Positions 19,844-29,333 are shown, counted from the stretch's first letter. The stretch: DNA of 64,000 nt from Sulfitobacter sp. EhC04 (GCF_001650875.1 NZ_LXYI01000038.1:1-64000), one strand, 5' to 3'. Notes: generated from the letters alone by a model not told the origin. A program made the numbers and translations.

Positions 19844-20533
19844 TCAGGTTTCGGCAAGCACGACCCTGATCTGATGCATGCCCTGATCGACGTCTTCTGC
19901 CATGGCTTTTGCAGCTGCATCGGTATTGCCACCCGCCAGCGCCGCGATCAGGTCCGAATGCTTGTCTGGCAAGCTGGAAGTCCCGAATCGCCCGCAGACG
20001 ACACGAAGGGAGGGGCCGAATCGCAGCCAGAGCCGGTCGACGGTGGCTGTCATGATCGGGGCCGCCGCTGCGGCATAGACCTGCGAATGAAACCGGTAGT
20101 TATGGGTGAGGTAACCGCCGACATCGCCCACGTCTATCGCGGTATTCAAATCCGAATCGCAGGCTCTCAGCCGATCCAGACACTCCGGGGTCATGCGCTG
20201 CGCTGCCCGGCGGGTCAGTTCCGGCTCCAGCGTTCGGCGCATGAAATGCAGTTGATCAAGGCAATCCGCCGTCAGACCGGGGACCGTAACGCGACGATTT
20301 CCCTGGTGAATTAGCGCCCCTTCCGCGATCAGGCGGCGCAGCGCCTCGCGCACCGGCGTCATGCCGGCACCAAGTGTTTCAATCAAACCCTGGATTGTCA
20401 CGGCCTGCCCCGGAACAAGATCGCCAAACAAAATCATCACGCGCAATTGCTCGTAAACCTGCTGATGCGCAGGTATTTTTGCAGGATCGTCGGCACGAAA
20501 CGGATTTCCGTGCACGAACATCTCAGTTTTCAT
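19844..20533 (-). CDS. GntR/FadR-type regulator of the polyamine cluster
   Basis: 229 aa with an N-terminal winged-helix GntR domain (about 15-80, with VYEQLRVMILFGDLVPG and GMTPVREALRRLIAEGAL) and a C-terminal FCD ligand-binding domain (about 90-215). The ATG at 20533 fits the family; the frame extends 21 codons upstream through the probable operator region. It is divergent from the transporter genes, so it most likely represses or activates this cluster in response to a polyamine or a catabolite. The ligand is inference. Confidence 0.87.
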   Translation of the reverse strand: MKTEMFVHGNPFRADDPAKIPAHQQVYEQLRVMILFGDLVPGQAVTIQGLIETLGAGMTPVREALRRLIAEGALIHQGNRRVTVPGLTADCLDQLHFMRRTLEPELTRRAAQRMTPECLDRLRACDSDLNTAIDVGDVGGYLTHNYRFHSQVYAAAAAPIMTATVDRLWLRFGPSLRVVCGRFGTSSLPDKHSDLIAALAGGNTDAAAKAMAEDVDQGMHQIRVVLAET

Positions 20534-20577
20534 TCTCAGCGCCTTTTTTTTGTCCAACACCAGCACCTTGCACCATA

Positions 20578-20588
20578 ATGCAGTGCAT
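20578..20588. promoter_or_regulatory. Candidate GntR operator, ATGCA-G-TGCAT
   Basis: An 11-bp near-perfect palindrome lies between the divergent GntR and transporter genes, about 90 bp before the potF-like start and 45 bp before the GntR start. An AT-rich TATATT segment follows at 20601. Short inverted repeats of this size are typical FadR-subfamily sites; function is not shown. Confidence 0.35.
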
Positions 20589-20677
20589 GAAAGCATATCT
20601 TATATTGCCCGCGGAGGCAAAACTTGATCAAATTCAACAGAAGCCGGGATCAACCTGGTATCAGATGGGAGAGCCAA

Positions 20678-21763
20678 ATGAAGAATTCTATCATGGGCAG
20701 CGTTGCCGCTGCCGCCGTCATGGCAACAAGTGCCATTGCCGATGAAGTCAGGGTCTATAACTGGTCCGACTACATTGACGAGAGCCTGTTGGAAAAATTT
20801 GAAACCGAGACAGGTATCGACCTGATTTACGATGTGTTCGACAGCAACGAAGTGCTGGAGACAAAGATGCTGGCCGGTGGGTCAGGTTACGATGTGGTTG
20901 TGCCGTCAGGTACTTTCCTGCAACGGCAGATCACGGCGGGGGCGTTCCAGAAGCTGGACATGGCCAAACTGCCAAACAGTGGCAACCTTTGGGATGTGAT
21001 CGAAGACCGGCTGAAGAAATACGATCCCGCGAACGAATATGCGGTCAACTACATGTGGGGCACCACCGGCATCGGCGTGAACGTGAACAAGGTCAAGGAA
21101 GTGCTGGGCGAAGATGCGCCCATGGGGTCCCTTGCGTTGATCTTCGATCCCGCGAACATGGAAAAGCTGGCCGCCTGTGGTGTGCATTTCCTGGATGCAC
21201 CGGCAGAGATGATCCCGGCGGCGCTGGCCTATCTGGGCGAAGACCCGGATGCGCAGGACGTCGAGACAATTGAAAAGGCCGAGCCTGTGCTGTCGGCAGT
21301 TGCACCCCATGTGCAAAAATTCCACAGCTCGGAATACATCAATGCGTTGGCCAACGGTGACATCTGTGTCGCTTTCGGGTGGTCCGGTGACATCCTGCAG
21401 GCGCGCGACCGTGCCGCAGAGGCCGACAATGGCGTCGAAATCGAATACAACGCACCTTCCGAAGGGGCGCTGATGTGGTTCGACAACATGGCCATCCCGG
21501 TAGACGCGCCAAACCCGGACGCCGCGCATCAGTTCATCAACTTCATCATGGATGCACAGAACATGGCGGCGGCATCGAACTACGTCTATTATGCCAATGG
21601 CAACAAGGCGTCCCAGGAATTCCTGGAAGAAGACGTGATCGGTGATCCGGCGATTTATCCCAATGAGGCGACGCTGGAAAAACTCTATACCACATCGCCA
21701 TATGGGCCGAAGGTGCAGCGGACAGTGACCCGCATGTGGACCAAGATCAAGTCAGGCACCTGA
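20678..21763 (+). CDS. Polyamine ABC transporter, periplasmic binding protein (PotF type)
   Basis: Captures putrescine, spermidine or a related polyamine in the periplasm. 361 aa with a signal peptide cleaved near AIADEV (about residue 21), the family start VYNWSDYIDESLLEKFE, and the YDVVVPSG and FGWSGDILQARD segments. The ATG at 20678 follows GGGAGA. It leads a transporter operon with the ATPase and two permeases in the usual PotF-G-H-I order. Which polyamine is bound cannot be told from sequence alone. Confidence 0.92.
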   Translation: MKNSIMGSVAAAAVMATSAIADEVRVYNWSDYIDESLLEKFETETGIDLIYDVFDSNEVLETKMLAGGSGYDVVVPSGTFLQRQITAGAFQKLDMAKLPNSGNLWDVIEDRLKKYDPANEYAVNYMWGTTGIGVNVNKVKEVLGEDAPMGSLALIFDPANMEKLAACGVHFLDAPAEMIPAALAYLGEDPDAQDVETIEKAEPVLSAVAPHVQKFHSSEYINALANGDICVAFGWSGDILQARDRAAEADNGVEIEYNAPSEGALMWFDNMAIPVDAPNPDAAHQFINFIMDAQNMAAASNYVYYANGNKASQEFLEEDVIGDPAIYPNEATLEKLYTTSPYGPKVQRTVTRMWTKIKSGT

Positions 21764-21835
21764 CCCGATCCTGCGGCGAGGCCTGATGGCCTCGCCCTTT
21801 TTTCATGGTCTGCGGCACCCCAAGGATGATTTGAA

Positions 21836-22963
21836 TTGACCCAAACTGTATTCGCCCCATGGGATGATCCCAATGAAAAGCCGCTAATTCGGTTTCAGAA
21901 TGTGACCAAGCGATTTGGCGAGTTCGTTGCGATTGACGATCTGACGCTGGATATCTTTGAAAAGGAGTTCTTTGCCCTTCTCGGTCCTTCCGGATGTGGC
22001 AAGACGACAATGATGCGGATGCTGGCGGGGTTCGAATCCATCAGCGAAGGTCGCATCGAATTGTCCGGCAAGGACATCGGCCATGTGCCGCCTAACAAGC
22101 GCGCGGTGAACATGATGTTCCAGTCTTATGCGCTGTTCCCTCATCTGTCGGTCTGGGACAATATCGCCTTTGGCCTGCGCCGCGACCGCAAGAGCAAGTC
22201 CGAGATCGACGCGCGGGTCGACGAGATGCTGAAACTGACCCGGCTGGAAAAGTTCGGCCGCCGCAAACCGCATCAGATTTCCGGCGGCCAGCGGCAGCGC
22301 GTTGCCCTGGCACGGTCCCTTGCCAAGGCGCCGAAGCTGCTGTTGCTGGATGAACCGCTGGGCGCGCTGGACAAGAAACTGCGTCAGGATACCCAGTTCG
22401 AACTGATGGACATTCAGGAAAGTACCGGCACCACCTTTGTGATCGTGACCCACGACCAGGAAGAGGCGATGACCGTTGCCTCCCGCGTCGCGGTCATGGA
22501 CGAGGGGCGGATCATTCAGGTCTCGACGCCTGCAAACATCTACGAATACCCCAATTCGGTCTATGTGGCGGATTTCATCGGTGATGTGAACATTATCGAC
22601 GCGACAGCGACCCCGACGGGAGAGAATACCTATGCCTTGAACTGGATCGACGGTCAGCCGCCGATCACCGCAGAGACCAAGACCACATTCAGCACGGGCC
22701 AGAAGGCGCATCTGGCCATCCGGCCGGAAAAGATCCGCATTTCGACGGAAAAGCCCGATGATGCGGCCAACGCCCTGCAGGGCAAGGTGCTGGACATCGC
22801 CTATCTGGGCAACCTCAGCACCTATCACGTGCAACTGCCCGGTGGTCAGGTGATCAAGGCGCAAACGGCCAACACCCGCCGCATCGCGCGTCGCGACATC
22901 ACCTGGGAAGACCCGGTATGGATATCATGGAGCGCCACCGCCGGCGTTCTGTTGGAGCATTGA
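21836..22963 (+). CDS. Polyamine ABC transporter ATPase (PotA/PotG type)
   Basis: 375-aa ABC ATPase. Walker A is GPSGCGKTT, the signature is ISGGQRQRVALARSL, Walker B is LLLLDEPLGALD, and the switch His is in VTHDQEEA. A C-terminal TOBE domain (about 285-360) is present, as in PotA/PotG. It begins with a TTG at 21836 behind an AAGGA site; no ATG offers a better start because the N-terminus is needed. Second gene of the transporter operon, 72 bp after the binding protein. Confidence 0.92.
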   Translation: MTQTVFAPWDDPNEKPLIRFQNVTKRFGEFVAIDDLTLDIFEKEFFALLGPSGCGKTTMMRMLAGFESISEGRIELSGKDIGHVPPNKRAVNMMFQSYALFPHLSVWDNIAFGLRRDRKSKSEIDARVDEMLKLTRLEKFGRRKPHQISGGQRQRVALARSLAKAPKLLLLDEPLGALDKKLRQDTQFELMDIQESTGTTFVIVTHDQEEAMTVASRVAVMDEGRIIQVSTPANIYEYPNSVYVADFIGDVNIIDATATPTGENTYALNWIDGQPPITAETKTTFSTGQKAHLAIRPEKIRISTEKPDDAANALQGKVLDIAYLGNLSTYHVQLPGGQVIKAQTANTRRIARRDITWEDPVWISWSATAGVLLEH

Positions 22964-22965
22964 AC

Positions 22966-23841
22966 ATGCGCCGCTTTGCCCTGATCGCTGTTCCCTATGC
23001 ATGGCTGCTGGCGCTCTTCCTCGTTCCGTTCATCATCGTTTTCAAGATTTCGCTGTCGGATCTCGCGCTGGCGATTCCGCCCTATACCCCCACCATGCGG
23101 GACGGGATCGGCGACATGTTCGCCGCCTTCGATTTCGAGAATTTCGTCTTTTTGACCGAGGATGACCTGTACTGGAGAGCTTACCTGAGTTCCCTGCGCA
23201 TCGCGCTGGTTTCGACCTTTGTGACATTGCTGGTGGGTTATCCCATTGCCTATGGCATGGCCAAGGCACCCGATGAATGGCGGGCGACCCTTATGATGTT
23301 GGTCATCCTGCCATTCTGGACTTCTTTCCTGATCCGGGTCTACGCTTGGATGGGCATTCTGAGCAACGAAGGCCTGCTCAACCAGTTCCTGCTCTGGCTT
23401 GGATTGATCAATGAGCCGCTGGTGATCCTGAACACAAATATCGCTGTCTATATCGGTATTGTTTATACGTACCTGCCGTTCATGATCCTGCCGATCTATG
23501 CCGCGCTCGACCGGTTGGATGAATCCCTAAATGAAGCGGCAGAGGATCTGGGGTGCTCTCGGATGCAGGCGTTCTGGCTGGTGACGATCCCGCTGTCGAA
23601 AAACGGGATCATTGCGGGATCGTTTCTGGTGTTTATCCCGGCGCTGGGTGAATTCGTGATCCCGTCGCTGTTGGGTGGGTCCGGCACGCTGATGATCGGC
23701 AAGATCCTGTGGGAAGAGTTCTTTAACAACCGCGATTGGCCGGTTGCTTCCGCCGTGGCGGTTGTCCTGCTGTTGATCCTTGTCATCCCCATCGTGCTGT
23801 TCCAGCGCAACCAGCAGAAACAGGCGGAGGCAGAGCAATGA
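22966..23841 (+). CDS. Polyamine ABC transporter permease (PotB/PotH type)
   Basis: Inner-membrane permease, 291 aa, about six membrane segments. The cytoplasmic EAA loop is visible as NEAAEDLGCSRMQAFWLVTIPLS, the docking site for the ATPase. I chose the ATG at 22966, two bases after the ATPase stop and 8 bases after TTGGAG; an ATG at 22918 inside the ATPase gene is also in frame. The stop overlaps the next permease start by 4 bases. Confidence 0.9.
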   Translation: MRRFALIAVPYAWLLALFLVPFIIVFKISLSDLALAIPPYTPTMRDGIGDMFAAFDFENFVFLTEDDLYWRAYLSSLRIALVSTFVTLLVGYPIAYGMAKAPDEWRATLMMLVILPFWTSFLIRVYAWMGILSNEGLLNQFLLWLGLINEPLVILNTNIAVYIGIVYTYLPFMILPIYAALDRLDESLNEAAEDLGCSRMQAFWLVTIPLSKNGIIAGSFLVFIPALGEFVIPSLLGGSGTLMIGKILWEEFFNNRDWPVASAVAVVLLLILVIPIVLFQRNQQKQAEAEQ

Positions 23842-24659
23842 AACGGATGTCGTGGTTCAATGTCACCTCGCTGACCCTGGGGTTCGCGTTCCTGTACCTG
23901 CCGATGATCATCCTCGTGATTTACAGTTTCAACGCCTCCAAACTGGTCACGGTCTGGGCGGGTTTTTCGACCCGCTGGTATGGCGAGTTGATCCAGAACG
24001 AGGCGTTTCTGGATGCAGCATGGGTGACGATCAAGGTTGCCGTCATGTCCTCGACATTGGCCACTGTCCTGGGGACGATGGCCGCCTATGTCCTGGTACG
24101 GGGTGGGCGATTTCTGGGCCGCACCCTGTTTTCCGGGATGATTTATGCACCGTTGGTCATGCCAGAGGTGATCACCGGCCTCTCGCTGTTGCTGTTGTTC
24201 ATCGGCATCGGGCTGGATCGCGGGGTTCTGACCATCGTGCTGGCGCATACAACCTTTTCGATGTGCTATGTCTCTGTCGTCGTGTCCTCGCGGCTTGTCA
24301 CTTTCGACCGGTCGCTGGAGGAGGCGGCGCTTGATCTGGGCTGCTCCGGCTGGGACGCCTTTCGTCTGGTCACCCTGCCGATCATCGCACCTGCCGTGAT
24401 TTCGGGATGGTTGCTGGCCTTCACCCTGTCGCTTGACGATCTGGTAATTGCGTCGTTCACCTCCGGGCCTTCCGCCACCACTCTGCCGATCAAGATTTTC
24501 TCGGCTGTGCGGCTTGGCGTCTCGCCCGAGATCAACGCGTTGTCCACGATCATGATTGCAATCGTCGCGATCGGTGTGATTACGGCGTCGCTTGTCACAA
24601 AACGCAATGCCATTCGGGCCGAGGCCGACACCCGTGCAGCGGAACGCGCCCAGGCATGA
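23838..24659 (+). CDS. Polyamine ABC transporter permease (PotC/PotI type)
   Basis: Second permease subunit, 273 aa, about six membrane spans. Its EAA loop reads EEAALDLGCSGWDAFRLVTLPI. The N-terminus SLTLGFAFLYLPMIILVIYS is the first span. ATGA overlaps join it to both the upstream permease and the downstream oxidase gene, so expression should be coupled. It forms the channel as a heterodimer with the preceding permease. Confidence 0.9.
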   Translation: MKRMSWFNVTSLTLGFAFLYLPMIILVIYSFNASKLVTVWAGFSTRWYGELIQNEAFLDAAWVTIKVAVMSSTLATVLGTMAAYVLVRGGRFLGRTLFSGMIYAPLVMPEVITGLSLLLLFIGIGLDRGVLTIVLAHTTFSMCYVSVVVSSRLVTFDRSLEEAALDLGCSGWDAFRLVTLPIIAPAVISGWLLAFTLSLDDLVIASFTSGPSATTLPIKIFSAVRLGVSPEINALSTIMIAIVAIGVITASLVTKRNAIRAEADTRAAERAQA

Positions 24660-25984
24660 AACGCATATACGGCGACTTCGCCTATTCCGATGCCCCGAGG
24701 CAGGGATGTTGGTGGGATCAGACCTGCGACATCCCTGATCGTCCGGCGCTGTCCGGCGAACACCGCTGCGAGGTTGCGATTGTCGGCGGCGGCTTCACCG
24801 GCATTTCGGCGGCCCTGCATCTGGCCGAAGCCGGTGTCAAAGCCACGGTCTTGGAAGGCCGGTATGTCGGTTGGGGGGCCTCGGGCCGGAACGGCGGATT
24901 TTGCTGTCTGGGCGGTGGCATGTTGGACAATGCGGCGCTGGACAAACGCTTTGGCCGGGATGGTCGCATGGCCTGGCGCGAAACGGAAATGGCGGCGATC
25001 CGCCTGGTCGAAGGCCTGTTGGACCGGCATGCGATAGATGTGGATCGCCATTCCGATGGTGAAACGCAGTTGGCGCATCGACCCAAGGACTTTGACGCGA
25101 TGCGCGATGACCTTGAATATTATGCAGAGAGTTATGGCGTGGAGGCGCGCCTGACCCGGCCAGAGGATCTGGTGACCGAAGGCATGAATGCGGGGTTTCA
25201 CGGGGCCATCACCGTGCCCATCGGTTTTGGCCTGAACCCGCGTAAATACATCACCGGGCTGGCTGCCGCTGCCGAAGCGGCGGGGGCCCAAATCCATCAT
25301 GATACACCGGTCACCGCGATCACGCGGCAGGGGTCCGGTTTCGAACTGCAGACACCGGCGGGCCGGGTGATTGCTGATCGTGTGATCATCGGCACAAACG
25401 GCTATTCTTCCGAAGATTTGCCGGATTGGCTGGCGGCCCGCTATATGCCGACCCAGTCCAGCGTGATCGTCACCCGCCGCCTCACGCAAGATGAGCTGGA
25501 CGCGCAGGGCTGGACCAGCAGGCAGGCCTCTTATGATACCCGCCATCTGCTGCATTATTTCCGCCTGATGCCGGACAATCGAATGCTGTTTGGTGTGCGC
25601 GGTGGCCTGCTGGCCAACGCCGGATCGGAGAAGCGGGCGCTGGAACGGGCGCGGGCGGATTTCGACCGCATGTTTCCGGCATGGCGCGAGGTGGAAACAC
25701 CTTTTAATTGGTCGGGCATGGTCTGTATTGCGCGTGACAGGATGCCCTTTGTGGGGCAGGTCCCCAACCAGCCGGGCATGTTTGCAAGCCTTTGCTACCA
25801 CGGAAATGGGGTCGCGATGGCAAGCTATTCAGGAGCGGTGCTGGCGGACGTGGTTCAGGACAAGGTGCCGCAACACCCAGATCCGGAAGCCATGCAGCGC
25901 CCACTGGCCAGGTTCGAACTGGGCAGGCTGCGCCGCGCCATCATGCCCTTTGCCTACCTTGGTTTCAGCCTCTCCGACCTATAG
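24656..25984 (+). CDS. FAD-dependent oxidoreductase, PuuB/gamma-glutamylputrescine oxidase-like
   Basis: 442-aa DAO-family flavoprotein. The FAD-binding Rossmann motif is VAIVGGGFTGISAALHLAE (about 39-57), with GWGASGRNGGF following as in PuuB-like oxidases, and a C-terminal GMFASLCYHGNGVAMASYSG flavin motif. It probably oxidises an amine or gamma-glutamylated polyamine; substrate is inferred from the transporter with which it overlaps (ATGA). No puuA-like glutamine synthetase is in the window, so direct oxidation or a distant partner gene are both possible. Its 3' end overlaps flgD on the opposite strand by 20 bp. Confidence 0.85.
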   Translation: MKRIYGDFAYSDAPRQGCWWDQTCDIPDRPALSGEHRCEVAIVGGGFTGISAALHLAEAGVKATVLEGRYVGWGASGRNGGFCCLGGGMLDNAALDKRFGRDGRMAWRETEMAAIRLVEGLLDRHAIDVDRHSDGETQLAHRPKDFDAMRDDLEYYAESYGVEARLTRPEDLVTEGMNAGFHGAITVPIGFGLNPRKYITGLAAAAEAAGAQIHHDTPVTAITRQGSGFELQTPAGRVIADRVIIGTNGYSSEDLPDWLAARYMPTQSSVIVTRRLTQDELDAQGWTSRQASYDTRHLLHYFRLMPDNRMLFGVRGGLLANAGSEKRALERARADFDRMFPAWREVETPFNWSGMVCIARDRMPFVGQVPNQPGMFASLCYHGNGVAMASYSGAVLADVVQDKVPQHPDPEAMQRPLARFELGRLRRAIMPFAYLGFSLSDL

Positions 25985-26705
25985 CGCTGGTGCCGGCTGA
26001 TGACCCGCCTGCGCTTGAGCCGGTGGCAGGGCTGTTGCCGGCCGGTTCGCGTAGACCGCTGACGGCGCTGGCCAGAACGGCAGCGCCCCCTTCCAGGATC
26101 AGAACGGTTTGGCCGTCTTGCACACGCGCCTCCGTGATGCGGCCATATGTTGCGACCGGATCGGTCAGGACCACTTCACCATCTGCCCGGCTTTCGATTT
26201 CAAAACTGTAAAGGCCCTGGGCGAATGGCGTGCCATCCTCTGCGACACCGGCCCATTCGACAGGCTCCGCCGAAACCGGGATCGATGTGCGCTGCACCTC
26301 GGTTCCGGTCTCATCATAGACAACCAGAAACACCTCGTCAGAGATGGCGGCAGGATTTGGATTGATCGTGACCGGGCTGCCGTCGAAGTAGGTGGGCGCA
26401 GTGCTGAGCGCTTCCATGCCGATCCAACCTGCCATTTGTGCCATTCCGCCAGAACCAAGATGTGTTGTCAGCGCGGTCAAAAGGTCATTGGACAGCACCT
26501 GCTGTTCCACCATCGAGAATTGCGCCAGCTGGGCGGCATATTCAGAGGAATCAATCGGTTCCAGAGGGTCCTGGAACCTGGCTTGTGCGGTCAGCATTTT
26601 CAAAAACGTCTCAAAATCAGAGGATATGACGGCGTTGGACCCGGCCGAGGCGGCAGTGCCGGTGCCGGAGGTAAGGTTTGCAGCAGTTGATGTGGGTGAG
26701 ATCAT
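25965..26705 (-). CDS. flgD: Flagellar hook capping protein FlgD
   Basis: Scaffold at the tip of the growing hook, exported and later replaced by the first hook-filament junction protein. 246 aa with the N-terminal export/capping region FETFLKMLTAQARFQDPLEPIDSSEY (residues about 29-54) and a C-terminal beta domain, ending in a Ser/Gly-rich tail. The start MISPTSTAANL at 26705 is preferred over the open frame extending to 26879, which runs through fliK. Thirteen bases follow fliK, so the two are an operon. Confidence 0.92.
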   Translation of the reverse strand: MISPTSTAANLTSGTGTAASAGSNAVISSDFETFLKMLTAQARFQDPLEPIDSSEYAAQLAQFSMVEQQVLSNDLLTALTTHLGSGGMAQMAGWIGMEALSTAPTYFDGSPVTINPNPAAISDEVFLVVYDETGTEVQRTSIPVSAEPVEWAGVAEDGTPFAQGLYSFEIESRADGEVVLTDPVATYGRITEARVQDGQTVLILEGGAAVLASAVSGLREPAGNSPATGSSAGGSSAGTSAIGRRG

Positions 26706-26718
26706 TGGTCTTCTCCAG

Positions 26719-29025
26719 TCATAGCCTGATGTCGATGCCGGTTTCGGGCGCGGAAGAGAGGCTGATTTCCACCGGGTTTTCCGGGCCCGCATCGGCCCCC
26801 GATTCAGGTGGTCTTGACGGTGACTCCGTCGTCCGGTCCCCTTGTCCGGTGTCCCCACCCGCAAAGCTGAGGCTGACATTCGAATAGCCGATTTGTCTGA
26901 ATTCCTGCGTCAGCTCTGCGATATGCCGACGCATCAGTTCAATCGTATCCGGGCGTTCGGCCGTGACATGTATCACCATGCCGGACTCGGTTGCGGAAAG
27001 GGCCAGGCGTACGCGGCCCAGCTCCTCGGGATTGAGCGCAATATCAACCGGGCGCTGCCCGGTATTCTGGAATGCCTCAGCCAGTTGCCGCGCGACCTGC
27101 ACCGGTAAATCAGCGCGATGCGGCGGGGTGGTTTGATGTGCCGTTGACGTGTGCATAACATCCACGCGCGGTCCCCCGTGGCCATCAGCAGCCTGCGGGC
27201 GGTTTGGTTCCACTACAGATTGGGCTGTGTCGGTCTTTGCGGCCTCTGGACCGGTTGTGGACGCGGGCGCTGCCAAAGCGGCCCTTGGGGGACTTTCGGC
27301 GTTGGGCGTTTGCGGAAGGGTGGCATCGCGACTTGAGACGGCACGTTCTGGTGGGTGGCTAGCCGCCGATGCGCGGCGACCCTCGTGGTGAGAAACGGAC
27401 AGGAGCAACCCGTGATCGCGGGCCACCGCAGCAGCGTCAGGCGCTGAGCCTGAAACAGGTGCCGCAGGTCGTGGATTGAGGGCGGGACGATCTGCTGCCT
27501 GCGGTATCAATTGGGATTGACCCGTCCCGCCCTTGTGATCGAATGCCATCTCACTGCGCCCCGCGCCGGGCATTTTGGCGGTGTCGGATGATCCTTGTGG
27601 AAAATTCACGACAGTGGCAGGGTTTGCGACGGGCGCGGGACGCTCTGATTGGCGGCTCTCATTGTTGAAAGACCGATCCATGGCCTTGCTGATCGCCGTC
27701 ACAGGGTCTGTGACAATTTTCCCTCGACCTGGCTGTGTCGCAGCGTTGAAGGCCTGTTCGGGTTGTCGCGGCATCACCATCGGCGTTTCCCGTGGCTGGA
27801 CCAACCGCGAGGTCACGTCACCTGTAGATGGCCCCGGTTGCGGCCCCTTTCCGCCAGCCGTCGGAGGCACCTCCCCGTGGATTTTCAGGTGGCCCGCTGT
27901 GTCGGGAGCCCAGGTTGGCGCGCCATTGCGGCCCATCGGGATGACCGGCTGATCCAATTGCTGATCGGCGGCGACTGCCGGGCGATTTCCGGCGATGGAT
28001 TGCTGCCCAGACAAGGGGATCAAGTCAGACTTGGGCCACAGCACCGATGATCTGCGTGTTTCAGGGCCTTGCCGACCCATTTGGCCGGTTACGGCGCGTT
28101 CCAGAAACGTCTCGCGCGGCTTGGCGGCGGCGGATGTCGGCGGTTCTGTCGGCGTCGGGCGATTTTGAAAATTATGGTTTTCAGGCTCAGGCGACGGGCC
28201 GCTTGAAGCAGGCCCTGGTCTGTCTGCCCGCTTTGCGAGAGGCAAAGCTGTTTGGGTGAAAACCAAGCCCCCATCAGTGGTTTGAGGTGAGGGGTGCGGC
28301 AGATTTGTGCCCATCACAGGTTGCCGGATAGTTTCGTGATCCTGCGCGGTCACTTTGGCAGGAAGCGCCAGGCTTTCATGCGCGGGGCTGAGGTGGCTTT
28401 CTCTCCTTCGCTCCGGCAGGACAGGACGGTCTTGTTGCAGCGTAAATATCGTTTGCAATTGCGGCTTCGGTTCGGGGCGGGCCGGGGTGTGAATTTCGGA
28501 AGTCTCATCACTTCTCGCCCGATCAGTTGCCAATTGACCATCCGTCACTGCCAGTTGGTGATCCGCTTGCGACGTCGGCGTTTTTGGGTCGGTAGCTGCC
28601 GGGCGTGATGCGGCTTCAGCTCTCTGTCGATCGCAGCTCTCCTCCCGGTTGTCGCGCGGGTGGTCTACGGAAGCGGTGTCGATGTCCTTTGGTTCCGCGA
28701 CCCGGACATTCTTTGCGGGCTTTTGCCCTGTGCGCATCTTTCCCGGCTCCGGTTCGGACTCCGGTGTCTGGGCCTTTTCAGTGAAAGGTTCCGCCGAATT
28801 GTCATAGGCGAGACCAAAATCAGCCATGCCGGCGCCAATCGCGGTGCCATTAGGCGCAGCGGCGGGCAGTACCAACGTTCCCGGTTTTCGGGCCTCGCTT
28901 GCCGACTGGGCAGTGGTTTGAGTCAGGGAAATGTTCAACAGCGCCTCCGGGAGTTCTTCTCCGATAAGGGCTGTATGCGGCAATATCCTTACCGGTTGTT
29001 TACCGGTTCCGGCGCATCCTGGCAA
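26719..29025 (-). CDS. fliK: Flagellar hook-length control protein FliK
   Basis: Molecular ruler that stops hook growth and switches export specificity. The long N-terminal and middle part (about 1-630) is Pro/Thr/Gln-rich low-complexity sequence, as usual for FliK, and the conserved Flg_hook domain is at the C-terminus (about 645-725: VDIALNPEELGRVRL and the helix around TIELMRRHIAELTQEF). Full open frame is 768 aa from a TTG at 29025. The first in-frame ATG is only at 28827, so the true start is uncertain. Divergent from the rod-binding gene with only 29 bp between starts if the TTG is used. Confidence 0.82.
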   Translation of the reverse strand: MPGCAGTGKQPVRILPHTALIGEELPEALLNISLTQTTAQSASEARKPGTLVLPAAAPNGTAIGAGMADFGLAYDNSAEPFTEKAQTPESEPEPGKMRTGQKPAKNVRVAEPKDIDTASVDHPRDNREESCDRQRAEAASRPAATDPKTPTSQADHQLAVTDGQLATDRARSDETSEIHTPARPEPKPQLQTIFTLQQDRPVLPERRRESHLSPAHESLALPAKVTAQDHETIRQPVMGTNLPHPSPQTTDGGLVFTQTALPLAKRADRPGPASSGPSPEPENHNFQNRPTPTEPPTSAAAKPRETFLERAVTGQMGRQGPETRRSSVLWPKSDLIPLSGQQSIAGNRPAVAADQQLDQPVIPMGRNGAPTWAPDTAGHLKIHGEVPPTAGGKGPQPGPSTGDVTSRLVQPRETPMVMPRQPEQAFNAATQPGRGKIVTDPVTAISKAMDRSFNNESRQSERPAPVANPATVVNFPQGSSDTAKMPGAGRSEMAFDHKGGTGQSQLIPQAADRPALNPRPAAPVSGSAPDAAAVARDHGLLLSVSHHEGRRASAASHPPERAVSSRDATLPQTPNAESPPRAALAAPASTTGPEAAKTDTAQSVVEPNRPQAADGHGGPRVDVMHTSTAHQTTPPHRADLPVQVARQLAEAFQNTGQRPVDIALNPEELGRVRLALSATESGMVIHVTAERPDTIELMRRHIAELTQEFRQIGYSNVSLSFAGGDTGQGDRTTESPSRPPESGADAGPENPVEISLSSAPETGIDIRL

Positions 29026-29054
29026 AAATAGAGCGCAATTTAGGGATCAGGTCG

Positions 29055-29333
29055 ATGCAAATTACTCAACCACCGGGCCGTATCCCTGCGGCCAGTGCTG
29101 CGGACCTGCGGCTCCGACAGGCGGCCGAGCAGCTTGAAGCGACATTTCTTGCAGAAATGCTGAAATCCGCAGGGCTTGGACAATCTCGGGATCAGTTCGG
29201 CGGTGGCGCGGGGGAGGATCATTTTTCCTCTTTCTTGGTGCAGGAGCAGGCCGCGGCAATGGTCCGGGCCGGTGGCATCGGATTGAGCGAATCTCTCTAT
29301 GAAGCACTCAAGGAGAAAGAAGATGACCGATGA
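29055..29333 (+). CDS. Rod-binding protein (FlgJ N-terminal / CheL-type)
   Basis: 92 aa covering only the rod-binding domain; it lacks the muramidase domain of enterobacterial FlgJ, as is usual in alphaproteobacteria where it has been called CheL. The signature LRQAAEQLEATFLAEMLKSAG and DHFSSFLVQEQAAAMVRAGGIG are present. It should aid rod assembly in the periplasm. It overlaps the flgN-like gene by 11 bases and is divergent from fliK. Confidence 0.85.
   Translation: MQITQPPGRIPAASAADLRLRQAAEQLEATFLAEMLKSAGLGQSRDQFGGGAGEDHFSSFLVQEQAAAMVRAGGIGLSESLYEALKEKEDDR

Noticed and set aside
24266..25801. 511-aa open frame on the minus strand
   Set aside because: Antisense to the permease and FAD oxidase genes, whose frames show clear motifs; the minus frame has no recognisable domain and arises from high GC.
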